Positions 55,527-64,000 of a DNA stretch of 64,000 nucleotides are shown piece by piece. This stretch comes from Colwellia ponticola (GTDB lineage Bacteria; Pseudomonadota; Gammaproteobacteria; Enterobacterales; Alteromonadaceae). A program made the position numbers and the translations under genes. The notes below the pieces were generated by a model, which saw only the letters and a list, made by a program, of their open reading frames with translations, was not told the origin of the DNA and did no database searches. Where the stretch lies: positions 1 to 64,000 of the forward strand of contig NZ_SZVP01000005.1 in the NCBI RefSeq assembly GCF_005885605.1. Direction: 5' to 3'. Position 1 is the stretch's first letter; each line of letters starts with the position of its first letter.

Positions 55527-58500
55527 ATGACTAATAAAAAAGCGATTGCTGACTCCGAACACAATAAAGCAAACCATAACAACACAGTGGAGCATAACAA
55601 AGCTGAAATAGTGCCGCGGCAAGGTATTTCTATTATTTGGTTTGTGCCCTTTATTGCCTTGCTTTTTGGTTTGTGGCTCACCGTAAAAGTCGTATCTGAA
55701 CAAGGCACGTTTATTACCATAGAGTTTGATAATGGCTCTGGCATTGTGCCCAATAAAACCGAAGTACGCTACAAAGGCTTAGTGACCGGTTTAGTAAAAA
55801 AGGTGGTACCATCAAAAGATTTACAACGCGTTATTGCGGAAGTAGAAATTTCTCAAGATTTTACTGATTATCTCACCACCAATACTCGTTTTTGGTTAGT
55901 CAGTGCTGATATTTCTCTGCAAGGAGTTTCTGGACTAGATACGCTTATTTCGGGTAGTTACATTACTATGGTGCCTGATACCGATAAAAAGACTAACAGT
56001 CAAAGCCACTTTATTGCCCTCACTGAAGCGCCAATCTTAGATATGTCGACGCCTGGCTTACATCTCACCTTATATAGCGATGTGTTAGGTTCTATTAGTG
56101 AAAATTCTCCCATCAGTTTCAAGCAAATACCTATTGGACATGTCACGGGCTATCACTATGTAGAAAGTAACAAGAAAATTGCTATTATCATTTATATCAA
56201 ACCAGAATATGCTCACTTAGTGAAAGAAAATTCTCTCTTTTATAATAGTAGTGGTGTACAAGTGACTGCTTCACTATCTGCTGGGTTGAAGGTTAACACA
56301 GATTCACTGGCGTCTATGATGGCAGGCGGGATATCAGTTGATACGTTAAGCTATCAAACAGAGTTGCCACCAGCTAAAAATGGCCAAACCTTTCCCTTAC
56401 ACGCTGACTTTCAATCAGCTGAAATGGGTCACGAAATTGAACTAACGCTAGCGTGGAATTCAGGTATAGATCACAACGCCGCTATTTTATTTCAAGGCGT
56501 GACCATAGGCGCGATTGACTCATTTAGCAACATAGATCCCGAGAGTAGAAAAATAACCGCAACGGCAAAAGTTAACCCTCGCGTAATTCCCTATTTAACC
56601 GAACAATCACAGTTTTATATTGTTTCACCGCAAGTTAACTTAGCAGGTTTAAAAAATGCTAAAACCTTGTTGACCGGCAATTATATTAGTATCAGACCTT
56701 CATTAGAGGGCAAACCTAGTAACAAATTTAAGGTCTTTAACAACAAACCTCCTTATAAATACACTGAACCCGGTTTGCATTTAATGTTAACTAGTAACGA
56801 TCGTAGCTCGCTACAGGTAGGTAATAATGTTTATTATAAGCAACAAGTTGTCGGGAACATACAAGCCATTGAAACAACCGCGCCAGAACGTCATTTAATT
56901 CATATTCATGTACAACCTGAGTTTAGTCACTATGTGAATCACAGTAGTCGTTTTTACAATAATTCAGGGCTCAATATATCAGCCAGTTTACTTGGCGTTG
57001 ATATTCAAGCGCAGTCATTACAGACTATTTTAACCGGTGGCATAGCCTTTACTAATGATCTTCACAGCCATGAAGCACAGAAAAAATTAGTGAATAATGG
57101 CGATAGTTTTACTTTATATGCTAATAATAAAATTGCCGAACAAAAGGTGAAGTTCACCCTAAGTATTACCGCAAGCGAACCATTAAGTAGCAATACCCGT
57201 GTACTATATCGTGGCGTTGAAATTGGCGCTATTCATAGCATAACCACTCAAGGTGATTTACAACAATTACACCTAGGTTTATTACCTGAGTATCAACATA
57301 TATTAACAGTAAATACTCAGTTTTATTTAGTTAAACCTAGCTTAAGTCTCTCTGGTGCTAGTGATACCCAGGCGTTATTTAAAGGGGCTTATATTACCTT
57401 TAACCAAGGCAAAGGCGAAACCAAAACGCATTTTAACTTATTTAGACAACCCCCTGAAAAACTTGCCAGCGCTGCAGGCTTGCAACTAACCCTAACGACT
57501 GACCATGCCAATGTGGCAACACCTGGTAGCGCTATTAGCTATCGTGGTATCACTATTGGTCAAGTCGACAATGTCCGTTTAGATAAAGCAGATGACAATA
57601 TCAGCGTTAGCATTACTATTGATGAAGAACATCAAGATTTAGTTAAAAGTACTACTCGATTTTATAATGCCAGTGGCGTCAGCATTTCCGGTGGTTTAAG
57701 TGATTTTGTCGTGAAAACTGAGTCACTTGATGCTATTTTACGCGGTGGTATCAGTTTTTATAATCCAGATATGTCACTCACCTCATCGTCACAAAAAGGC
57801 GCTGCGCCAGTGAAAGAGTTATCAAATTTCACCTTATTTAAACATATTGAACATGCTCAAAATGCCGGGCAAACTATTAGTATTTATTTTAATGATGTTA
57901 GAGGCTTAAAAGTAAACACTAAAGTTGTCTATCAGGAAATTACCATAGGAAAAGTTGAGCGATTAATATTTAGCGAAGATAAAGTAGGGGTTACCGCTTT
58001 AGTACTGTTAAATGATTTAGGTAGTCAATTCGCACGACAAGGTACAAAATTTTGGAAAATAGAGCCGCAAATTGGCTTAGTTGGCTCTAAAAATGTTGCA
58101 GCGCTACTTGATGGTGTATTTATTGGCTTACTACCGTCACATAACATAAAAGCTAAAGCCAAAAGTGACTTTCAAGCACTGCAATTAGCCCCTACTGTTG
58201 AACAGCTGAGTTATGGTTTAAATATTAAATTAACCGCTGATCGCCTTGGTTCGGTGCGCGTCGGTAACCCTGTACTCTACCGGCAAATAAAGGTCGGTAA
58301 AGTGATTGGTGTCGACTTATCTCCTACCGCTGATCAAGTGAATATTTTTATTAATATTGCCAAACGTTACGCATCACTGGTTAATCAACAAAGTCAGTTT
58401 TGGAATACTAGTGGTGTAAATATTGAGGCTGGTATTTTCTCTGGTATTAATATTGATTCTGAATCAATAGAAACATTACTTGCTGGCGGCATTGCCTTTG

Positions 58501-58661
58501 CAACTCCAGAGATTAACGACAAGCAGAGTAAACAATCAACCACTGAGGTTGATAAACAAATGGTAAAACTGCCAACAAGTTTTACTCTTCATCAGAATGT
58601 CGATAAAGACTGGTTAAAGTGGCAACCTAAAATAACCATCAATAATGAAAGTATGTTGTAG
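55527..58661 (+). CDS. LetB-like lipid transport protein with eight MCE domains
   Basis: A 1044-residue protein. One N-terminal membrane helix (about 34-54) is followed by eight MCE (MlaD-type) domains in the periplasm. Each starts with the pattern of beta strand and Y/F-x-G or equivalent: EVRYKGLVTG, ISFKQIPIGH, ILFQGVTIGA, VYYKQQVVGN, VLYRGVEIGA, ISYRGITIGQ, VVYQEITIGK and VLYRQIKVGK. E. coli LetB has seven such domains and PqiB three. LetB assembles as stacked hexameric rings forming a tunnel for lipids between the two membranes. An extra ring would lengthen the tunnel. No PqiC-like lipoprotein gene follows. Confidence 0.9.
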   Translation: MTNKKAIADSEHNKANHNNTVEHNKAEIVPRQGISIIWFVPFIALLFGLWLTVKVVSEQGTFITIEFDNGSGIVPNKTEVRYKGLVTGLVKKVVPSKDLQRVIAEVEISQDFTDYLTTNTRFWLVSADISLQGVSGLDTLISGSYITMVPDTDKKTNSQSHFIALTEAPILDMSTPGLHLTLYSDVLGSISENSPISFKQIPIGHVTGYHYVESNKKIAIIIYIKPEYAHLVKENSLFYNSSGVQVTASLSAGLKVNTDSLASMMAGGISVDTLSYQTELPPAKNGQTFPLHADFQSAEMGHEIELTLAWNSGIDHNAAILFQGVTIGAIDSFSNIDPESRKITATAKVNPRVIPYLTEQSQFYIVSPQVNLAGLKNAKTLLTGNYISIRPSLEGKPSNKFKVFNNKPPYKYTEPGLHLMLTSNDRSSLQVGNNVYYKQQVVGNIQAIETTAPERHLIHIHVQPEFSHYVNHSSRFYNNSGLNISASLLGVDIQAQSLQTILTGGIAFTNDLHSHEAQKKLVNNGDSFTLYANNKIAEQKVKFTLSITASEPLSSNTRVLYRGVEIGAIHSITTQGDLQQLHLGLLPEYQHILTVNTQFYLVKPSLSLSGASDTQALFKGAYITFNQGKGETKTHFNLFRQPPEKLASAAGLQLTLTTDHANVATPGSAISYRGITIGQVDNVRLDKADDNISVSITIDEEHQDLVKSTTRFYNASGVSISGGLSDFVVKTESLDAILRGGISFYNPDMSLTSSSQKGAAPVKELSNFTLFKHIEHAQNAGQTISIYFNDVRGLKVNTKVVYQEITIGKVERLIFSEDKVGVTALVLLNDLGSQFARQGTKFWKIEPQIGLVGSKNVAALLDGVFIGLLPSHNIKAKAKSDFQALQLAPTVEQLSYGLNIKLTADRLGSVRVGNPVLYRQIKVGKVIGVDLSPTADQVNIFINIAKRYASLVNQQSQFWNTSGVNIEAGIFSGINIDSESIETLLAGGIAFATPEINDKQSKQSTTEVDKQMVKLPTSFTLHQNVDKDWLKWQPKITINNESML

Positions 58662-58865
58662 AGCAATAAAACCTTATCTAGCTAATACGGTACGCCCTGT
58701 CCCGTATTCAACGACTAAGCCGCTGCTATCAATAGAGCTAACTAAACTTGTTATAACTTAGTGAATAAAGATTCAACGAAGAAGTGAGTCAATGGTTGAC
58801 ACTTTAGGCAAATTGAAAGATTATATAGCCATCTAAACGTCCGTTAAAAATAAAGAAGAGATATT

Positions 58866-59843
58866 TTGACTACACAATCAGAGTTACAAGCTAGGTACAA
58901 TGATATTAATCGAGGTGTTTATTTTATTGGTACTACTCCCCCTAAGAGTGATACACCACTTGATAAAGTTGCTGACATTGCTGAAAAATTACTTGAGCGT
59001 GTTAGCGATATCGACTTTGACGGCCTGATTGTTTATGACATTCAAGATGAAGATTCTCGCATTAGTAAACCTAGACCTTTCCCATTTAAGTCAACTCATG
59101 ATACCCGTCTGTATTCTTCTTTATTGAATAAAAAGTCAAGCCGACCAGTAATTACCTATAAAAGTGTTGTTCAATCTAATGGTGATGATTTTAATCAATG
59201 GGCCAACGAAGCTTGGGAAAAATATGGAGTAAAAGATGTGGTGCTAGTAGGTAGCCCATCTAAAAACAATGATATTTCATTACCCTTAGCTAGCGCCTAT
59301 AAAACCTTAGTAGATAATCAGCATAATTTCTTTGTTGGTGGTGTCACTATAGCTGAGCGCCATGCTAGTAAAAAAGATGAACATGAGCGTTTAATTGCCA
59401 AACACCAACAAGGTTGTAGTTTCTTTATTTCACAAGCAATATACGATCCTCAAGCGACTATCGACTTACTAACTCGCTACGCTATTGAATGTAAAAAACA
59501 AGGCATAAAACCACAACGTTTAATATTAACCTTCTCTCCCTGTGGTAGTGAAAAAACCTTAGAGTTTATTGAATGGTTAGGTGTTAATGTACCTGAAGCA
59601 ACGAGTTTGCGCATCCTTAATGCACCAAAACCTTTATATGAATCAATTCGCATTTGTGTCAATAGTTTACAACAGATTTTAGATGCAATACTGCCATATA
59701 ATTTACCACTAGGTTTAAATATTGAAAGCTTAACCAATCGAAAAGAAGAAATAGATGGCTCTATTTTACTTTATAAATTACTACGTTCAGAAATGGATAA
59801 CTTTTTAGCTAAAAAAGAATTATCCGCGTTAAATAAGTCATAA
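58866..59843 (+). CDS. Methylenetetrahydrofolate reductase-like protein
   Basis: A 325-residue TIM-barrel protein resembling the MTHFR family, but not MetF (which has a different N-terminus). I see conserved segments such as GLIVYDIQDEDSRIS (about 54-68), VLVGSPSKNND and FFVGGVTIAERHASKKDEHERL (about 156-177). QGCSFFISQAIYDP resembles the FAD-site region of the family. It may be a flavin oxidoreductase acting on a folate or similar pterin; function not shown. The start is TTG at 58866 with AGAAGAG just upstream. A 204-bp gap before it holds one weak hairpin (AATACGG/CCGTATT) and nothing else clear. Confidence 0.62.
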   Translation: MTTQSELQARYNDINRGVYFIGTTPPKSDTPLDKVADIAEKLLERVSDIDFDGLIVYDIQDEDSRISKPRPFPFKSTHDTRLYSSLLNKKSSRPVITYKSVVQSNGDDFNQWANEAWEKYGVKDVVLVGSPSKNNDISLPLASAYKTLVDNQHNFFVGGVTIAERHASKKDEHERLIAKHQQGCSFFISQAIYDPQATIDLLTRYAIECKKQGIKPQRLILTFSPCGSEKTLEFIEWLGVNVPEATSLRILNAPKPLYESIRICVNSLQQILDAILPYNLPLGLNIESLTNRKEEIDGSILLYKLLRSEMDNFLAKKELSALNKS

Positions 59844-59847
59844 AAAT

Positions 59848-59884
59848 TTAAAGGCTCATTGTAAGAGTGAGCCTTTAAACTTTC
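59848..59884 (+). terminator. Likely terminator after the MTHFR-like gene
   Basis: TTTAAAGGCTCA and TGAGCCTTTAAA form a 12-bp stem around a 9-base loop, 5 bp after the stop codon. The following U-tract is short, so efficiency is uncertain. Confidence 0.6.
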
Positions 59885-60009
59885 CTCAAGCGACAATCAA
59901 TTTTTATTTCAAGAATAAGATTAACTGGTAGTGTACTAATATCGCTGCTTCCTATCCTTATAGTATCGATATCACCTGATATTTCTTTTTATACCTGATA
60001 AAATACAAC

Positions 60010-60023
60010 CACGATATATCGTG
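60010..60023. promoter_or_regulatory. 14-bp palindrome upstream of the sigma-54 activator
   Basis: CACGATATATCGTG is a perfect inverted repeat 24 bp before the activator's start codon. It could be an autoregulatory site. A related CACGACATATCAC occurs at 61488-61500, between the activator and ccoG. Confidence 0.5.
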
Positions 60024-60046
60024 TATTTAATTATAATAAGTATTTT

Positions 60047-61468
60047 ATGACCATAGATATAAAAGAATTTTTAACTGACTCTCTATTACTAAATGCCGTA
60101 AGTGAAGGAGTCTATGGTTTTGATACAGATGGCAATGCTGTGTTTGTTAACCCTGCCTCAGAACAAATGACGGGCTGGAAATCAGCAGAACTATTGGGTA
60201 AAAACATCCATAAATACCATCACCATACCCATGCCAATGGCACCCCTTACCCTAGCGATGAATGTAACATCTATAACACCATGCGAGATGGTATAGAACG
60301 TAAAATAACCCACGAAATTTTTTGGCGAAAAGATGGTACTAGTTTCCCTGTAGAATATACTTCAACCCCCGTATATAAAAACGGTGAGTTAATTGGCGCA
60401 GTAGCAGTATTTCGTGATGTTAGCCAGCAAAGGTTGGCTGATAATAACCTGCGCGCCGCGTTGAAAAAAGTACAAGACCTCACTAAAAAACTACAAGCAC
60501 AAAACAGCTATTTACAAGATGAAATTAATGAGAGTTTTCAAGACTCAGGCTTAGAGGGAAATAGCCAAAATTTTATCGCAATGTTACAACAAATAAAAAT
60601 CGTCGCACAAACGGATAGTACTGTACTTATCCTTGGGGAAAATGGAACAGGTAAAGAACTTGTTGCACGTAACTTACATCAATTAAGTCAACGAAAAAAT
60701 ACACCGTTGGTTAAAGTTAACTGCGCTGCTTTTTCTGACAACTTACTTGAGTCCGAGCTTTTTGGTCATGAAAAGGGGGCTTTTACTGGGGCAAGTGAAA
60801 AACGACGAGGTCGCTTTGAACTCGCTGATAAAGGAACACTTTTCTTAGATGAAATAGGTGAATTATCACCTGACGCTCAAAGCAAATTACTCAGAGTATT
60901 ACAAGAGCGAGAGTTTGAACGTGTTGGTGGTAATAAAACTATCAAGGTAGATATTCGTATTATTGCCGCAACAAACCAAGATTTATTCGCCATGGTTCAG
61001 CAAGGTAGATTTCGAATGGACTTATATTACCGATTAAATGTTTTTCCTATTTTTATGCCCACATTAAGAGAGCGAATCGAGGATATTCCTTTACTTTGTC
61101 ATAGTATTCTAAGGCAATTAAATAAAAAACTTCATAAAAATATCAAGGGCATCAGTAAAAAAAGCTTAAGAAAACTGGCTGATTACCATTGGCCCGGTAA
61201 TATTAGAGAGTTGCAAAACATTCTCGAGCGAGAAGTTATTTTATCTAACTCTCATACACTGCATATTCAACAAAAATTAGATAAATCGCACGCTGTGTCA
61301 CCCACATTTGACAAACCATTAGCAGAGGTTGAAAAGACTTACATTATTGGCGTCTTAAAGGTGTGTTGCTGGAAAATTGGTGGTGAAAATGGTGCAGCCA
61401 AAGTTCTAGGCTTACCAGATAGTACTTTACGTTCACGTATGAAAAAACTACAAATACAGCGATCTTAA
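60047..61468 (+). CDS. PAS-domain sigma-54-dependent transcriptional activator
   Basis: A 473-residue enhancer-binding protein. The PAS sensor covers about 12-130 (GVYGFDTDGNAVFVNPASEQMTGW), with a Cys/His-rich patch HKYHHHTHANGTPYPSDECN that could bind a metal or heme. A short coiled coil follows (136-165). The AAA+ domain (about 180-400) has Walker A GENGTGKE, the sigma-54 contact GAFTGA and Walker B LFLDEIGEL. The Fis-type HTH is at the end (GAAKVLGLPDSTLRSRMKKL). No receiver domain is present, so the signal enters directly through PAS. The next gene is ccoG; a candidate sigma-54 promoter between them suggests that it is a target. Confidence 0.9.
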   Translation: MTIDIKEFLTDSLLLNAVSEGVYGFDTDGNAVFVNPASEQMTGWKSAELLGKNIHKYHHHTHANGTPYPSDECNIYNTMRDGIERKITHEIFWRKDGTSFPVEYTSTPVYKNGELIGAVAVFRDVSQQRLADNNLRAALKKVQDLTKKLQAQNSYLQDEINESFQDSGLEGNSQNFIAMLQQIKIVAQTDSTVLILGENGTGKELVARNLHQLSQRKNTPLVKVNCAAFSDNLLESELFGHEKGAFTGASEKRRGRFELADKGTLFLDEIGELSPDAQSKLLRVLQEREFERVGGNKTIKVDIRIIAATNQDLFAMVQQGRFRMDLYYRLNVFPIFMPTLRERIEDIPLLCHSILRQLNKKLHKNIKGISKKSLRKLADYHWPGNIRELQNILEREVILSNSHTLHIQQKLDKSHAVSPTFDKPLAEVEKTYIIGVLKVCCWKIGGENGAAKVLGLPDSTLRSRMKKLQIQRS

Positions 61469-61500
61469 TTTAGTTTACCTAAAAAGCCACGACATATCAC

Positions 61501-61526
61501 AAAAGCCACGCTATGCCGTGGCTTAT
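61501..61526 (+). terminator. Likely terminator after the activator gene
   Basis: AAGCCACG (61503-61510) and CGTGGCTT (61517-61524) pair around CTATGC. The left arm motif AAAAGCCACG is also at 61482-61491, a direct repeat. The U-tract is short. Confidence 0.5.
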
Positions 61527-61584
61527 TAGCTTTATAAGAGACAAAATAATCTTTTAAAAACAATCGGTTAAATGATTTATTTCA

Positions 61585-61600
61585 TGGCATATTTCTTGAT
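61585..61600 (+). promoter_or_regulatory. Candidate sigma-54 promoter of ccoG
   Basis: TGGCATATTTCTTGAT has the -24 GG and the right spacing, but the -12 position reads GA in place of GC, so the match is imperfect. It lies 38 bp before the ccoG start and is the only such site near the activator gene. Confidence 0.4.
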
Positions 61601-61637
61601 ATAGATATATTACTCAATTATGTCACGGTAGTAATAA

Positions 61638-63032
61638 ATGAAATTTAATATCAAAGAAGAGCACCTCATCATTAAACCCCATAAATCTCAAACATCCGTT
61701 TATGTTAGAGAGCAAAAGGGTTTTTACCAAAAAATTCGCCGTTATTCTAACTGGTTACTGATGTTTGCCTTTATTATCATACCTTTTGTGCAATTTAATA
61801 ATAAACAAGCCGTATTGCTTGACGTAGTAAAGCAAGAGTTTAGGATTTTCAATTTCACCTTCTGGCCACAAGATTTTATCCTACTCGCGGGAGTTTTCCT
61901 GGTCGCAGCCTTTGCCCTTTTTTTTATAACAACTTGGCTTGGACGGGTTTGGTGTGGTTATGTGTGTCCTCAAACCGTCTGGACACTCGCCTATGTTTGG
62001 GTAGAGCACAGAATAGAGGGAACCCGTAATAAACGGCTAGCTTTAGATAAAGCTCCTTGGACATTACGTAAAGTTTACAAAAAAACACTTAAGCATCTAA
62101 TTTGGCTATTGATGTCATTGATTACTGCTACAACCTTTCTATCCTACTTTATCCCAATGAATGAGCTTTATAGCACTATGCTTACCTTTGATTGGAGTGG
62201 AGCAGTGACTTTTTGGGTATTATTTTTTGCCCTAGCCACATACGCTAACGCAGGATGGATGAGAGAACATGTCTGCATTCACTTATGTCCTTACTCTCGT
62301 TTTCAATCTGCTATGTTTGATAAAAATACGCTGCTGGTAGCTTATGATGCTGATCGTGGCGAGAATAGAGCTGCGCGTAAACAAAAAGATGATCGTTCCA
62401 TGCTAAAAGATGAAAAGGGGTTAGGTGATTGTGTTGATTGCAATTTATGTGTTGAAGTTTGTCCCGCTGGTATAGATATTCGTAACGGTATTCAATATGA
62501 GTGTATTAACTGTGGTCTATGTATTGATGCTTGTGATCAAACCATGGAAAAATTTAACTATCCAAAAGGCTTAATTAGTTACACCAGTGAACAAAAAATC
62601 GCAGGTAAAAAAACAAAGCGTTTTAATGTAAAACTCATTTCTTATGGGATGCTGACGCTATTATTAATTATACTATTAGGGCTATGGATTAATAACAGAA
62701 TACCGATTGAAGCCAATATAATTCGTGATAGAACAGCTCTATATCGCGTTGATTTTGAAGGCACTGTTGAGAACACCTATACATTTAAGCTCCTTAACAA
62801 AACTCAAGTGCCATTACATTTCAATATAGGGATTAAAAATTTAGCCATTACGGATATAAAGCTACCTAAAAATTTACTTATTGCTCCAGGCGTTATGCAA
62901 GAAGTACCTATTACTTTGGCAATAGATGGTAATTTATTGAAACAAAAAATTACTGCAATAAACTTTACTATTCAATCAGTTGAACAACCTGATATTTTAA
63001 TTGAAAAGCGCACTATGTTCTTTAGTAATTAA
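61638..63032 (+). CDS. ccoG: Cytochrome c oxidase accessory protein CcoG
   Basis: A 464-residue membrane iron-sulfur protein (FixG/RdxA). Membrane helices are near 38-55, 80-103, 155-175, 190-207 and 338-355. The first cysteine motif CGYVCPQTVW lies in the membrane part. Two 4Fe-4S clusters are marked by CVDCNLCVEVCPAGIDIR and CINCGLCIDACDQTM. The C-terminal region is an Ig-like periplasmic domain. CcoG delivers copper by reducing it for cbb3-type oxidase assembly. The ccoNOPQ genes are not in the window. The triheme cytochrome at 53 kb would be a possible electron donor for such an oxidase. Confidence 0.95.
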   Translation: MKFNIKEEHLIIKPHKSQTSVYVREQKGFYQKIRRYSNWLLMFAFIIIPFVQFNNKQAVLLDVVKQEFRIFNFTFWPQDFILLAGVFLVAAFALFFITTWLGRVWCGYVCPQTVWTLAYVWVEHRIEGTRNKRLALDKAPWTLRKVYKKTLKHLIWLLMSLITATTFLSYFIPMNELYSTMLTFDWSGAVTFWVLFFALATYANAGWMREHVCIHLCPYSRFQSAMFDKNTLLVAYDADRGENRAARKQKDDRSMLKDEKGLGDCVDCNLCVEVCPAGIDIRNGIQYECINCGLCIDACDQTMEKFNYPKGLISYTSEQKIAGKKTKRFNVKLISYGMLTLLLIILLGLWINNRIPIEANIIRDRTALYRVDFEGTVENTYTFKLLNKTQVPLHFNIGIKNLAITDIKLPKNLLIAPGVMQEVPITLAIDGNLLKQKITAINFTIQSVEQPDILIEKRTMFFSN

Positions 63033-63038
63033 CCTTGA

Positions 63039-63112
63039 GCATAATACCAAACGGATTAATTAGCTGACCCGTTTTTCACTGTCTAGCGAACTTAATTCGA
63101 TTGGTATTATGC
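63039..63112. repeat. 74-bp palindromic MITE-like element
   Basis: The ends GCATAATACCAA (63039-63050) and TTGGTATTATGC (63101-63112) are perfect inverted repeats. The next bases also pair: CGGATTAATTAGCTGAC on the left against the reverse complement of GTCTAGCGAACTTAATTCG on the right, with a few mismatches. It begins 6 bp after the ccoG stop codon and has no reading frame. The ATACCA tip and inner TTAA agree with the 162-bp element at 17542-17703. It may also act as a transcription terminator-like hairpin. Confidence 0.75.
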
Positions 63113-63198
63113 AATCAGAACGATACTCTCACCTGTAATTTAACAACAGTTTTTCAATACGCGCAACTAGATTGCCTAAGGTAATTTGTAGAGCATTG

Positions 63199-63966
63199 TT
63201 AACTAACGGGCTGTAACATATACTTCACTAACATAGCGAAACACATAACAACGACTAAGTAACGCAGATAAGTTACCGGTATTTTAAATAAGCAATGTGA
63301 GCCTAACCAAGCACCTATAAATTGTCCTACCATCATGATCATACCTGCAAACCAAATAATGTGACCAGCAAAGATAAACACCACCAACGAGGCAATGTTA
63401 CTTGAAAAGTTTAAGGTTTTGGCGATTGCAGTCGCTTCAAGAAACTTTTGACCACGTAAGGCTCGTCCAGCAAGAGTAAAAAAAGATCCCGTTGCTGGAC
63501 CAAAAATACCGTCATAACATCCAATAATAGGGACAATAAAGCGTTGATAAGTGCTTGATGATATCTTCGCAGAGTTATTTTTTTCATCGATAGTCGGGGT
63601 AATAAGAAAGTAAATACCAATAGCGGTAATAACCACGGGAATAATCACTGACAACATAGCAGTATCAATAAATTGAATAATAATAGTGCCAACGGTCGAG
63701 CCAATAAAGCTTGCTAGCATTAAATGCTTAACCTGATACCAACGTACTCGCCTAGCACGTAACATCATCACGCTTGCGGTAGCAACGCCCATACTTGATT
63801 GTAATTTATTGGTTGCCAGCGCCGCTAACGGCGGGATACCACTCATCATTAATGCCGGTAGCGTTAACAAACCTCCCCCACCTGCTAAGGTATCAAGAAA
63901 GCCTGCAACAACAGCGATAGTAAATAAAAACAACGCGATTTCAATAGTTAGATTGGCGAATTCCAA
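63199..63966 (-). CDS. TSUP family (TauE/SafE) membrane transporter
   Basis: A 255-residue integral membrane protein with about eight helices. Signature segments are FLDTLAGGGGLLTLPALMMSGIPPLAALATNKLQ at 23-56 and GCYDGIFGPATGSFFTLA (about 153-170), the paired repeats of the family. It resembles E. coli YfcA. Substrates in this family are sulfite, sulfonates or similar anions; here unknown. The start is TTG at 63966 with AGAGGAAG upstream. No partner gene is visible in the window. Confidence 0.88.
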   Translation of the reverse strand: MEFANLTIEIALFLFTIAVVAGFLDTLAGGGGLLTLPALMMSGIPPLAALATNKLQSSMGVATASVMMLRARRVRWYQVKHLMLASFIGSTVGTIIIQFIDTAMLSVIIPVVITAIGIYFLITPTIDEKNNSAKISSSTYQRFIVPIIGCYDGIFGPATGSFFTLAGRALRGQKFLEATAIAKTLNFSSNIASLVVFIFAGHIIWFAGMIMMVGQFIGAWLGSHCLFKIPVTYLRYLVVVMCFAMLVKYMLQPVS

Positions 63967-64000
63967 AATACTTCCTCTACATGTGTGTGGTTTACGATGA

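Noticed and set aside
55508..55753. Minus-strand open frame opposite the start of the MCE gene
   Set aside because: It is a shadow of a confident gene, with no domain, start site support or neighbour.
61488..61500. CACGACATATCAC as a firm activator site
   Set aside because: It partly belongs to a direct repeat (AAAAGCCACG) of the following terminator arm, so it is kept only as a weak candidate.

Overview
The window is chromosomal DNA of a low-GC marine gammaproteobacterium of the Alteromonadales, most like Colwellia or a close relative. The evidence is the AT-rich sequence, gammaproteobacterial protein signatures throughout, the conserved order mutL-miaA-hfq-hflX-hflK-hflC-purA, a PEP-CTERM/exosortase-associated polysaccharide locus and a cytochrome c4 gene divergent from engB. 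The genus is an inference. Most of the window is core genome. I see no phage, transposase or CRISPR array.

Layout. 1-330: tandem rRNA-type promoters and a boxA-like leader on the minus strand, reading out of the window towards a presumed rrn operon. 0.5-4.7 kb: a membrane-anchored RRM protein, trmA, fabR and sthA. 4.8-17.5 kb: a leftward cluster nnr-tsaE-amiB-mutL-miaA-hfq-hflX-hflK-hflC, then a secreted protein of unknown function and purA. 17.5-24.1 kb: a 162-bp palindromic repeat, queG, a DUF1289 protein, a very degenerate sensor-kinase-like membrane protein, small conserved proteins and a monoheme cytochrome c. 24.3-38.2 kb: a PEP-CTERM protein with a candidate sigma-54 promoter, two tandem PrsT-like TPR lipoproteins, a fused UDP-GlcNAc 2-epimerase/UDP-ManNAc dehydrogenase, two exosortase-associated hydrolases, an acyl carrier protein, a GNAT-like acyltransferase and a phosphohexomutase. 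Together these look like surface polysaccharide synthesis linked to protein sorting; the exosortase itself is not in the window. 38.2-43.9 kb: ubiK, rep and the ubiquinone operon ubiE-ubiJ-ubiB. 44.0-50.0 kb: signalling genes (NIT-domain chemoreceptor, PilZ, HDOD, metallo-hydrolase) flanked by two intergenic units that look like paralogous small RNA genes. 50.2-58.7 kb: an ABC exporter, engB, a triheme c4-like cytochrome and a LetA/LetB-type lipid-transport system with LetA split in two and eight MCE domains in the LetB-like protein. 58.8-64 kb: an MTHFR-like protein, a PAS/sigma-54 activator, ccoG, a 74-bp palindromic repeat and a TSUP transporter.

The most novel signal is the small RNA pair at about 44,099-44,188 and 49,868-49,976. 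Both have a -35/17-bp/-10 promoter with the same dyad (AGAGYA-N2-TRCTCT) between the boxes. Both transcripts would start with a GUUC...GAAC hairpin, continue with an AGCU hairpin carrying a pyrimidine-rich UUCC/UCCCC loop, and end in a CCGAU...AUCGG terminator followed by eight or nine U. hfq is encoded in the same window. Coordinates of sites come from reading the bases directly. Functions come from motif recognition without database searches.
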